A stretch of DNA of 33,947 nt, taken from Candidatus Peregrinibacteria bacterium CG10_big_fil_rev_8_21_14_0_10_42_8. Lineage in GTDB: Bacteria > Patescibacteriota > Gracilibacteria > Peribacterales > Peribacteraceae. Within the stretch, counting starts at the first letter, position 1. Every line of letters starts with the position of its first letter. Shown piece by piece: positions 17,078 through 24,814 of this stretch. The notes under the pieces are model-generated. The model saw only the letters and a list, made by a program, of their open reading frames with translations. It had not been told where the DNA came from and did not search any database. Position numbers and translations under genes: made by a program. The stretch lies in the NCBI GenBank assembly GCA_002772815.1, contig PFDQ01000038.1, forward strand, positions 1 to 33,947, in the 5' to 3' direction.

Positions 17078-18691
17078 ACAAGATTCAACACTTCTTAAAA
17101 CGTCAGATTCTACTTCCCTTAGCGGTTTTGCGAAGGTTTTTCGCAGTTGTATATCACCTAAAATGGACTGAGTATCCTTCATGCACTTCTGAAACGTGTT
17201 ATATGGCTCTCTGACTTGCAAATCCAGCTCTCCATCTTTCAGTTGTATAACCTGACCGATACGGTGCAGGATCTCTAGCTTCTTTTCTCTGCCACCGTTA
17301 TCAAAACGCTCTTTGAGTTTTAATGTGAAGTTGAGTTCATCCACGATGTCCTGCGTCCACTGATCGGAAGAAGCATCAAAATCATTCACAAGTTTTTTTT
17401 GGTGATCTTTCTCTGCACGAAGCTGTTTAAGTTTCTCACTGAAGATGTCCTCAGGGAGCCGCGTAGCTTCGCTGAGCTGACGATCAACAAGAGTATCAAT
17501 CTTCTCAACCGTTTCCTGATAATTGCCCTGATGGTTCTCCCAAGCAGTCTTGTGCTGTTTGATACGGTCTCCTTGCGAGAGTTTCAGCCTCTCCAAGCAC
17601 CATTCAATAAACGCCTGAGGAATATCAGCAGTGGCTACATAAGCTGTCAGCTGTATCTCCAAAGGCTTTTCGGACACTGATTTTTTCTGTGAGCACTTCA
17701 CTGCTTTTCGATTGTGACCGCAGCGGTAGTAACGATATGTCTTCTGTTCCCCCGTACTCTTTATTTCTTTCTCTATCAGATTCACAACGATCATTGCCCC
17801 GCACTCGCCGCAGTGGATGAGACCCGCATACGGGTTGAGATACTTTCTCTGTCGTGGCTTGCCCTTTTTTCCAAGAATGGACTGCGCTTTTTCAAACTCC
17901 TCTTCCGTAATCATAGGTTTATGCTCCCCTTGATAGGTCTCACCTCCCCACTCATACACTCCAAAGTAGAACGGATTAGTGAAGATCTGATAGAGAGTTG
18001 TCAGCCCCAGCGGTCGTGTCTCTCTACCTCCCCTCCCCGCACGGACAGTCATGCCCCAGTCTTTATTCGCCATCTTCAAGATCTGTGGAACTGTGTACGC
18101 CCGTGTCAGCAGGGTATCCCAGCATCGCCTCACAAGATCAAATCGCTCTTCATCCACAAGAATCTTTTTCTCACCTTTCAGTCCTGCGTAATCGTTGATG
18201 TAACCCACTGTTGCTTTGCCTGGTCTCCATCCCATCTTCGCCTTTTGTAGCATCCCACGTTTCACATCACGGGAGAGGTCGATGGAGTACTGCGTAGCCA
18301 TGCCTAGCTCCATTGCCATTTGCAGCACGTTATCTGTTGGAAGATAGGTTTTATGCGGAGTGACGATTGCTTTCAATGTTCCTTCTTGAAGCAGCCACTG
18401 GATCTCGCCACCCTCTATGGGATTACGAGCAAGGCGGTTGAGCTTCCAGCAGTACAGCACTTCAATCTTCCCAGCGTGAATATCGGCAATCATTGCCTTA
18501 TAGCTACTGCGCTTGTGTGGTGTCTTTGCAGTGCCTGAGTCTGAGTACGATTTCACAAACTCATCACCGTTGCGCTGCGCCATGAGTACGTTTTCATTGT
18601 GCTGACCATCATTGGAAAGAATCTGACGATCTTCAGCGTCACTACTTTTCCGACAATAATCAGCGGCTTTCATACTCATACTGGGAAGCAT
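17066..18691 (-). CDS. large serine recombinase (resolvase N-term, recombinase domain, zinc ribbon, coiled coil)
   Basis: AADYCRKSSDAEDRQILSNDGQ catalytic N-terminus, LNRLARNPIEGGEIQWLL, GLIHCGECGAMIVVN...YRCGHNRKAVKC zinc ribbon. Stop codon (17066-17068) is inside the tRNA-Gly acceptor stem. Confidence 0.95.
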   Translation of the reverse strand: MLPSMSMKAADYCRKSSDAEDRQILSNDGQHNENVLMAQRNGDEFVKSYSDSGTAKTPHKRSSYKAMIADIHAGKIEVLYCWKLNRLARNPIEGGEIQWLLQEGTLKAIVTPHKTYLPTDNVLQMAMELGMATQYSIDLSRDVKRGMLQKAKMGWRPGKATVGYINDYAGLKGEKKILVDEERFDLVRRCWDTLLTRAYTVPQILKMANKDWGMTVRAGRGGRETRPLGLTTLYQIFTNPFYFGVYEWGGETYQGEHKPMITEEEFEKAQSILGKKGKPRQRKYLNPYAGLIHCGECGAMIVVNLIEKEIKSTGEQKTYRYYRCGHNRKAVKCSQKKSVSEKPLEIQLTAYVATADIPQAFIEWCLERLKLSQGDRIKQHKTAWENHQGNYQETVEKIDTLVDRQLSEATRLPEDIFSEKLKQLRAEKDHQKKLVNDFDASSDQWTQDIVDELNFTLKLKERFDNGGREKKLEILHRIGQVIQLKDGELDLQVREPYNTFQKCMKDTQSILGDIQLRKTFAKPLREVESDVLRSVESCWSG

Positions 18692-19962
18692 TATACCGTG
18701 GAAGTAGGCAAAATGAGACTGCTAAATTTGGGATCTGGCTCGTATATCCATGTTTTACCGTCAATATCCTTCTCACGGCGCAAAACTCCGAGGTGTGCCA
18801 ACTGATCAAGATGTCGCTTGATGGTCTTATAATTTTTATTGAGGATGTCTGATCCTTCCTTGGCTGTAACCTTTGGTTCTACATGGAATACAGCAAGAGC
18901 CTCTGCACGTTGCACGGGCATAGAGGAGAGTGCCACCCGCTTCGCCGTAAGAAATTCACGCTGTGTAACACCTTCTTTACCTCGCAGAATGGCAAGGGAT
19001 CGGCACAGTGCTTTGAGTTGATGCAGGGCGCGGAAGGGTTCTTCCTTCTGAATTTCCTCTACTTCCTCAAAGGTTTTTACTTCACCATCCTCTGTTTCAA
19101 ATTTTTGCGAACGTGTCCGCACTTCTCCTCTGGCTCTTGCTACAAGTTCTGCGAGCAGGTTGAGCTGTGTGCGAATTTCGGCTGGCACAGGCTCCAATTG
19201 CACTCCATAGGTGCGAATACCCTCACAAAGAGCTGTAACGTACTGTGAAGCGGCTTCGGAAGCCGCTGTGATACGTTCTTTGAGATCCTCTGACCACGCA
19301 ACGACAAAGCCTTTCTTCCTATCATCATCACTCAGCTCCGCAACACGTATTGTTAGAAAACGAGCACCAACTTGATTCATGTACGTCTGTCGCTGGTTCA
19401 ATCCCATCGGGGTGACGCATCCGATATGTGAGAAAGAAGCGTTGTAGCGCACTGTGCCGCGTGCGCCGCTATGTTTGGAGAATGTACCGTCATAGATGCT
19501 TACCAAGTCGCTCAGGAGTTGTTTTACGGTTTCCTCTGAACGCCCAAAGAAGCTCGTATAGTCTTTGCAGATAAAACAGCTGCCATCCAGTTTTGGTAAC
19601 AGATCTTGCGGCTTATCCTTACTGCCAAGACCACTGATAAAAGGATTCGTAGTCAGCACATCTATCATCACGGTATCCGCAGCCTTGGAGAGCAAGGAAA
19701 CGAGCTGTGTCTTGTTACTGGAAGGATTGCCAACAAGCATGATCCAAATAGGATTACGCCTCTCAATCTCCTTGCTGATGTACGCCGCCAGAATAACCTC
19801 TACAAGGTCATCATCGAGCAATCCGATGGTGCGGGTGCGTTCCAGTACATCTTCCAGGAGGACGGGCGGCTTTTGGCCGCCCGTACTACTAGGAGTTTCT
19901 GTCCGTTGCTCAGGAGCTAATGGACTATGCATTTCTGGGTCTATCGAGTGCGATTCTGACAT
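18691..19962 (-). CDS. AAA+ / P-loop ATPase with C-terminal winged helix (MCM-like helicase or recombination regulator)
   Basis: Walker A VGNPSSNKTQLV, Walker B-like GSCFICKDYTSFF, sensor-like ASFSHIGCVTPMG, arginine-finger-like VGARFLTIR, wH VTAKEGSDILNKNYKTIKRHLDQLAHLGVLRREKDIDGKTWIYEP; start ATG 19962 preferred; stop overlaps recombinase ATG (TAATG). Confidence 0.75.
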   Translation of the reverse strand: MSESHSIDPEMHSPLAPEQRTETPSSTGGQKPPVLLEDVLERTRTIGLLDDDLVEVILAAYISKEIERRNPIWIMLVGNPSSNKTQLVSLLSKAADTVMIDVLTTNPFISGLGSKDKPQDLLPKLDGSCFICKDYTSFFGRSEETVKQLLSDLVSIYDGTFSKHSGARGTVRYNASFSHIGCVTPMGLNQRQTYMNQVGARFLTIRVAELSDDDRKKGFVVAWSEDLKERITAASEAASQYVTALCEGIRTYGVQLEPVPAEIRTQLNLLAELVARARGEVRTRSQKFETEDGEVKTFEEVEEIQKEEPFRALHQLKALCRSLAILRGKEGVTQREFLTAKRVALSSMPVQRAEALAVFHVEPKVTAKEGSDILNKNYKTIKRHLDQLAHLGVLRREKDIDGKTWIYEPDPKFSSLILPTSTV

Positions 19963-20102
19963 GATCGTAGTTGGGAAAGTGGTACAAGTTTCCAGCGTTT
20001 GAAGCGGGGTCTGATTGCACCCGTGTATGCCTCTGTCCATGTCAGCTCTTCGTCAAGAACAAGGACTTTCGGTTCGTTGGCATTGGAGATAAAATTGGTC
20101 AT
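19941..20102 (-). CDS. short ORF, 53 aa, unknown (not in supplied ORF track)
   Basis: MTNFISNANEPKVLVLDEELTWTEAYTGAIRPRFKRWKLVPLSQLRSCQNRTR*; overlaps start of the ATPase gene by 22 nt. Confidence 0.5.
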   Translation of the reverse strand: MTNFISNANEPKVLVLDEELTWTEAYTGAIRPRFKRWKLVPLSQLRSCQNRTR

Positions 20103-20158
20103 AGTAAATAAGGGAATAGATCTAAATGGCTGCCAGGCCTTGGGTCTTTTTCCCCTAT

Positions 20159-20323
20159 TTAGGGAGGCTCTTCATGCTTGTGCAGTTGAGGCTCTACGAC
20201 GATCTGTACCAATCCCAACAGGTTCTCTGCATACTCCCACGCCTGTTCGTTCGTAATGGGTTTGCCCATCTCTCGCTCCCATAGCTCAGCAAAGCCGACA
20301 ATGTCTTTGTCTGTCAGCTTCAT
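20159..20323 (-). CDS. short ORF, 54 aa, unknown (not in supplied ORF track)
   Basis: MKLTDKDIVGFAELWEREMGKPITNEQAWEYAENLLGLVQIVVEPQLHKHEEPP*; ATGA overlap with upstream ORF 20320..20565. Confidence 0.65.
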   Translation of the reverse strand: MKLTDKDIVGFAELWEREMGKPITNEQAWEYAENLLGLVQIVVEPQLHKHEEPP

Positions 20324-20565
20324 CGTTGAGACCAGAGAAGGGATTTAAGGTGCTTGTGCGCTGCCAGCAAACGTGAAGGCACAAGTAGGCATTCTCGACC
20401 ACTGGCAAATACCATGAGCAATCCATCAACTGACTCATTTCTCTCAAAGCAAAATTCACACTTCTGCCCGTCTACCTTCTCAACACCGACCAGCGGAACA
20501 CCAGACGCATAGAGGAAGGTAGCCTGTGGGAGGTCAGCGGTGTTGTAGGTTGAATAAATACTCAT
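20320..20565 (-). CDS. hypothetical protein (DUF5659-like)
   Basis: 81 aa; YNTADLPQATFLYASGVPLVGVEKVDGQKCEFCFE. Confidence 0.6.
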   Translation of the reverse strand: MSIYSTYNTADLPQATFLYASGVPLVGVEKVDGQKCEFCFERNESVDGLLMVFASGRECLLVPSRLLAAHKHLKSLLWSQR

Positions 20566-20634
20566 AATTTGGACAGGAAAAAACTGCCCAGAGCCTACAA
20601 ACGATGCTGTGATTCACATGTGAGCAAAGCTCTC

Positions 20635-21321
20635 TCACTCCCACACCTTTGGATTTACGCTATAGCCGCTGTCAGTAGGAAGTAGGAAATCAAAATCAAT
20701 TTTGACTTCTTCTCTCACAAGTGAATTGAGATTGCGAACTGCATCAGCCACAGTTCTTCCCGTGTAATCCTCTCCTCGTTTTTCTAACACATCTTCCACT
20801 GCTGACTTTGCAATCTCCTCTGTATTGAGGTGACTCAATAGATTGCAAACAATGATAGGTATGCCTTTACCTGTCCCTCGTACCCTTGCAGAGAGATCTA
20901 TATTTGTACCTCGGACTTGCAAAACCACCTGCTTCCCATTGGCAATAAACCACCAACCCTTTACTTGAATTGTTTGTTTTTGTTGTTGTACGGGAAATCT
21001 GCCCTGCTCAAAACCGTGCTTTATCCACTCTTCCATGACACCAAAGAATTGACGGAGGTTTTCTCCAATTTTGAAATAGTACTCTACGGTGCCGTCATAC
21101 ATTATTGGTACACCTCCTCTATATCTCTTGTCGTCCTGAAAATTATTCCAAAGATTCGCAAGAATCGCATCAAATCTACCTGTAACCCCCTGTACGTCTT
21201 GTATGAAGTAATTGAGTTTCTGTAGATATTTGAGCCACGACTCGTCATTTGACTGTGGTTTCGGAATCCTACGCTTGTAACCGCGAATCTCCTTGATGAT
21301 TGATTCTTTGTCCATACTCAT
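20635..21321 (-). CDS. hypothetical protein
   Basis: 228 aa, no recognised family; operon position downstream of the zinc-ribbon ORF. Confidence 0.65.
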   Translation of the reverse strand: MSMDKESIIKEIRGYKRRIPKPQSNDESWLKYLQKLNYFIQDVQGVTGRFDAILANLWNNFQDDKRYRGGVPIMYDGTVEYYFKIGENLRQFFGVMEEWIKHGFEQGRFPVQQQKQTIQVKGWWFIANGKQVVLQVRGTNIDLSARVRGTGKGIPIIVCNLLSHLNTEEIAKSAVEDVLEKRGEDYTGRTVADAVRNLNSLVREEVKIDFDFLLPTDSGYSVNPKVWE

Positions 21322-21610
21322 ATTGCCCTAATTCTACTTGTTTCTTGCGTGTGGAACAATAAACAAGCCCAATACAATTCCGACATTTAAACCACCCAAG
21401 GTCAGCACGATAGAGAGTCTCGTATAGTCTCTCGCAACGACTGCAAACAAAGAAATACCTGTACCCATTCCCCAAATTGGTGATCTTTCCCACCACACAA
21501 ATAGTCTGTGCGCCGACTTCCAATGTAACTTCCACGGCATTCTGTGGAATTGCCGCTTTCACATCACGAATATGCAGCCTGTCGCAGTGTTCAACGAGGG
21601 GCTTTTTCAT
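21269..21610 (-). CDS. small zinc-ribbon protein
   Basis: From MKKPLVEHCDRL; CSRC...CRNC pair of CxxC knuckles (FFVCSRCERLYETLYRADLGWFKCRNCIGLVYCS). Confidence 0.6.
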   Translation of the reverse strand: MKKPLVEHCDRLHIRDVKAAIPQNAVEVTLEVGAQTICVVGKITNLGNGYRYFFVCSRCERLYETLYRADLGWFKCRNCIGLVYCSTRKKQVELGQYEYGQRINHQGDSRLQA

Positions 21611-21638
21611 ATTCGTATATCTTTGGTATCCTCTTGGC

Positions 21639-21890
21639 ATGAATAATCTCTTTGGTTGGCTCCGTCGCAATATCGCAGCAGTAGCATTATGCCTTGGTGT
21701 ATTGCTTGCTGTTTATGGGTTGCTTGGATTTGATAGTGATTACGGATGTCCAGTAGCGCGAGGCAATCTTGTAAGAAATGGCTGTGAAGGCACTGTCCGT
21801 TACTTCTATCCAAATGACGCAAGGAACACCGCAGGAATTGGAGCAGCACTGGTAGCTGTTGGCGTTCTGACCAGAAAAAGAAAAACCTAG
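21639..21890 (+). CDS. small two-TM membrane protein
   Basis: 83 aa from ATG 21639: MNNLFGWLRRNIAAVALCLGVLLAVYGLLGF...NTAGIGAALVAVGVLTRKRKT; ends converge with the 21887 ORF. Confidence 0.55.
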   Translation: MNNLFGWLRRNIAAVALCLGVLLAVYGLLGFDSDYGCPVARGNLVRNGCEGTVRYFYPNDARNTAGIGAALVAVGVLTRKRKT

Positions 21891-22492
21891 GGCTGCTCAT
21901 CTGATTTCTTTGGGGAAGCAGTACCCTGATTGATCTGCATGTTCTGGGCAACAATGGCATTCTTAGCCCTTATCTGAATTGGCGGTGAAACAAGATTTTG
22001 CAATGCTTGTGTGAGACGCACGATTTGATCATTTGCGCTCTCAATACCTCTTCGTAGCTCTGCAAGGTATTTGGTTCTCTCCGCAGCCCAATTGAATTTG
22101 TAACTACCGTCATCGTTTTGATTGTACTTAACACATTTGAACATACGTTCATACGACCATGCCTGATTCCAGGCATTGGTAAGTCTATGAATCAATATCC
22201 TCTTCGGTGCAGTATCCGTGCCAAATTGATCTTCTAGCTCTTCATAGATGCGCTCAACTCCCAATTTCAGATCTTCGTCAGCGAAGCCTACTGGAATCTG
22301 TGGTGTATTGATTGCAGCCCACCCCAAACATTTCTTCTCAATATCTTTAAACTCTTCTTCCTCCTTCTTTGTGCGCTTTTTCTCATAAAGCTTCCGATAC
22401 GCCTCCTGACGTACACGGTCTAGATATTGAAGCTGGGTCTCTTTAGCTTCCTTCGGTTGCTCTTTTTCGATGATGGCGAGTGTGGATGCCAC
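21887..22492 (-). CDS. hypothetical protein, helical/charged
   Basis: 201 aa; KRILIHRLTNAWNQAWSYERMFKCVKYN...KFNWAAERTKYLAELRRGIESANDQIVRLTQ. Confidence 0.65.
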   Translation of the reverse strand: MASTLAIIEKEQPKEAKETQLQYLDRVRQEAYRKLYEKKRTKKEEEEFKDIEKKCLGWAAINTPQIPVGFADEDLKLGVERIYEELEDQFGTDTAPKRILIHRLTNAWNQAWSYERMFKCVKYNQNDDGSYKFNWAAERTKYLAELRRGIESANDQIVRLTQALQNLVSPPIQIRAKNAIVAQNMQINQGTASPKKSDEQP

Positions 22493-22571
22493 CTCTGAAT
22501 TTTATCTAAATCCTTAGAGGGGGTTGTCATGGACAGAAAGTCCTAGGAAGAAGCAAAAACATGCTTTCATC

Positions 22572-23741
22572 TTAACAGCCGCGATCTTTGAGATATTGCT
22601 GACCCACTCCACTATCAAGCGACCCATTGGCAGCCATCTGCCGACGTAATTGCTGGCAATACTCTGTATGGTTTTGCTGGTTGATTCTATTCTGCTCATC
22701 AATCTGAATCTGCAATATTTGATCGTCCAATTCATGTTGCTGCCTTTCATATTCCTGATTTTGCCCATCTATCGCAGCTTGTTCTTGTAAAGACTGAAAG
22801 GTGTCTAGGGAACCGTCTATGATCTCTTGAGATTCTACGAATAACTCTACTTCTTTGAATAGCAGCGTCTGCGTTTTCGCTCTTACCGAAAGTATTTCCA
22901 TAGCCTCCAACGCTACGGAATAGGTCTTCAATGTCAAAAGCATCAGTGTGGAATATGGGGGACGGTAGCTTTCTGTTAGCTTACTTATGTCATAGAACCA
23001 TGCATCATACTGCTTCACTATCTTCGCCATTTTTTCCGCATTTGGATCGGGAACTGATGCTGTCGAAGAAATAGAGCTTGAGGATGATTCGCTAGATTTC
23101 TTTGAGGACGAAGTTTGCAATGTGGTGAATCGGTTTAGAGATTTTTCACGAATGTACATGGAACGGTATATGACCTCACTAATACCACCACGCTTCATGT
23201 CGGAAGTCGCGCCGAGGCTCCCGTTACTCTGTTCCAAGATGCCCTTATCCTTTGCCACCTTCACATATGGGGCATACCACGCATTGTTATCTACATCATC
23301 GTATAGGTAGGTCTGCTCAGCACCCGAGACTTGATAACCCTGCGAATTAACCACCATTTTTATGGATTCAACAGTATTCACCGTGTTTGCAGGTCTGAAC
23401 GTGCCATCAGGGTATCCATCAACCCAACCCTGTTCTTTGGCGTAGCAAACAAACGGCGCAAACCATTCACTTGTTACATCGGGAAAGCAGTTATTATAGT
23501 CCTCTAATGTTGGGGATACGCCTTTACCACCCACAAGGATCTTTAGAAGCTCTGCTCTGTTTACAGTATTTAACGGACGGAAAGCACCATCGGGATACCC
23601 ACCAATAACGCCTTTTTCATTCAAGTATTCAATCGCTGTCCTGTTCCTACTATTAGCAACGTCCAACAAGGAAGCCGCAAACGCTGGCACTGTAACCACC
23701 AAGAGTAATGCCGACGCGAAGACCTTTAGGAGTGTTTTCAT
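22572..23741 (-). CDS. secreted SLH-domain protein
   Basis: Signal peptide MKTLLKVFASALLLVVTVPAFA; three SLH-like repeats including EKGVIGGYPDGAFRPLNTVNRAELLKIL and EQGWVDGYPDGTFRPANTVNTVESIKMV; Ser-rich linker and Gln-rich coiled C-terminus. Confidence 0.88.
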   Translation of the reverse strand: MKTLLKVFASALLLVVTVPAFAASLLDVANSRNRTAIEYLNEKGVIGGYPDGAFRPLNTVNRAELLKILVGGKGVSPTLEDYNNCFPDVTSEWFAPFVCYAKEQGWVDGYPDGTFRPANTVNTVESIKMVVNSQGYQVSGAEQTYLYDDVDNNAWYAPYVKVAKDKGILEQSNGSLGATSDMKRGGISEVIYRSMYIREKSLNRFTTLQTSSSKKSSESSSSSISSTASVPDPNAEKMAKIVKQYDAWFYDISKLTESYRPPYSTLMLLTLKTYSVALEAMEILSVRAKTQTLLFKEVELFVESQEIIDGSLDTFQSLQEQAAIDGQNQEYERQQHELDDQILQIQIDEQNRINQQNHTEYCQQLRRQMAANGSLDSGVGQQYLKDRGC

Positions 23742-23800
23742 ATATAATCTTAGTAACAGGATAACAAATCGAGAATGAGGAGCAATGTATATTACCAACC

Positions 23801-23816
23801 TTGGTTTGTAAACCAA
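23801..23816. promoter_or_regulatory. operator-like inverted repeat TTGGTTT-GT-AAACCAA
   Basis: Seven-bp arms, 2-nt spacer, in the intergenic region between divergent SLH gene and XRE gene. Confidence 0.5.
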
Positions 23817-23844
23817 AATAGGAAAGTAGACCACAATTCAGTGG

Positions 23845-24069
23845 TTGAAAAATAGCGACATTCGTATACGGCTCGCTGAACGAATACGGCAATTGCGTGC
23901 CGATAGAAAGCTTACCCAGGAAAAATTGGCGCAGAAAGCTGGGCTGAGCTTGTACTATGTTCAAGTACTGGAATCCCGACAACCAAAGAAGAACGCCACC
24001 ATCAACACACTGGAAAAACTGGCGAATGCTTTTGAATTGGAAGTTTGGGAGTTCATAAAGTTTGATTGA
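23845..24069 (+). CDS. XRE/Cro family helix-turn-helix regulator (TTG start)
   Basis: IRIRLAERIRQLRADRKLTQEKLAQKAGLSLYYVQVLESRQPKKNATINTLEKLANAFELEVWEFI. Confidence 0.88.
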   Translation: MKNSDIRIRLAERIRQLRADRKLTQEKLAQKAGLSLYYVQVLESRQPKKNATINTLEKLANAFELEVWEFIKFD

Positions 24070-24112
24070 TCAATAGACACAAACTCCTAGGAGACACTAC
24101 AATTAAACAACT

Positions 24113-24424
24113 ATGAAAAATCCAATTGAATATATCAGAAGCAAAAAAACTGAAATATTTTTGCAGAAAAAATGGTGGCACAGACTATTGAAGGTTGGAT
24201 TTTATTTTGGCTTTGCATGGTTTGGTCTGAAGCTATTAGCAGAATTGGCAGATTACTGTTCAACAGAAACTATTGGGAATCAGGTATTTGAAACAAGCCC
24301 ACTTGAATGTTCAGGGGTAGCTGGTTTTTACGTAGCTTGGTGGCTTTTCTGTTTTTTATTAGTACAAATCGGATATTACAAAATCTTTTTGTACATCGTT
24401 TACGGTAAAGATATTCCAAAATAG
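24113..24424 (+). CDS. small two-TM membrane protein
   Basis: 103 aa; WWHRLLKVGFYFGFAWFGLKLLAEL ... YVAWWLFCFLLVQIGYYKIFLYIVYG. Confidence 0.55.
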   Translation: MKNPIEYIRSKKTEIFLQKKWWHRLLKVGFYFGFAWFGLKLLAELADYCSTETIGNQVFETSPLECSGVAGFYVAWWLFCFLLVQIGYYKIFLYIVYGKDIPK

Positions 24425-24471
24425 CACGAATAGATTTTTCCTATTACTATGAATAATTCCCACTCCCTAAA

Positions 24472-24675
24472 ATGAAGAAAAGTGATTCAAGCCAAGCATT
24501 GATCGAAATAGAGTCGATTGAATTAGAGTGGCAACGACTGCTTTCAGTTCTAACCGATGAAGAAAAGGAAGAGAAACGACGTGAAAATGCAAAACGGGTA
24601 GGATTGATTCTATCACGAGAAATCCAGCGTCTCAGCGAGGAGATGGATAATTCAGCACCGACCAAAGGGCAGTAA
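24472..24675 (+). CDS. small charged helical protein
   Basis: 67 aa; MKKSDSSQALIEIESIELEWQRLLSVLTDEEKEEKRRENAKRVGLILSREIQRLSEEMDNSAPTKGQ. Confidence 0.45.
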   Translation: MKKSDSSQALIEIESIELEWQRLLSVLTDEEKEEKRRENAKRVGLILSREIQRLSEEMDNSAPTKGQ

Positions 24676-24814
24676 TTATGGACACAATCTCCTAGAAGCA
24701 CTCATTCCAGTTGTAATAACATTCAGCCACCCGCTCTACATCGTACAATGAGAGTCAAAGAAGCTGCAAAGATTGAATATATATGAAGCAGAAAGAAGAT
24801 GGTATGATGAGGGC

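Larger units (their letters stand above)
17068..24736. mobile_element. putative tRNA-Gly-associated integrative element
   Basis: Serine recombinase abutting tRNA-Gly; one-direction operon of orphan ORFs; candidate direct repeat ACCCGCTC at 17068-17075 and 24729-24736; host-like genes resume at 24815. Confidence 0.65.

Noticed and set aside
19889-19904. Fourth copy of the TCCTAG motif as a firm regulatory site
   Set aside because: It lies inside the ATPase coding frame (RTETPSST), so the match may be coincidental; kept only as supporting mention.
21269-21670. Longer start of the zinc-ribbon ORF at 21670
   Set aside because: The extension overlaps the start of the divergent ORF at 21639; the internal ATG at 21610 leaves a normal divergent intergenic gap.
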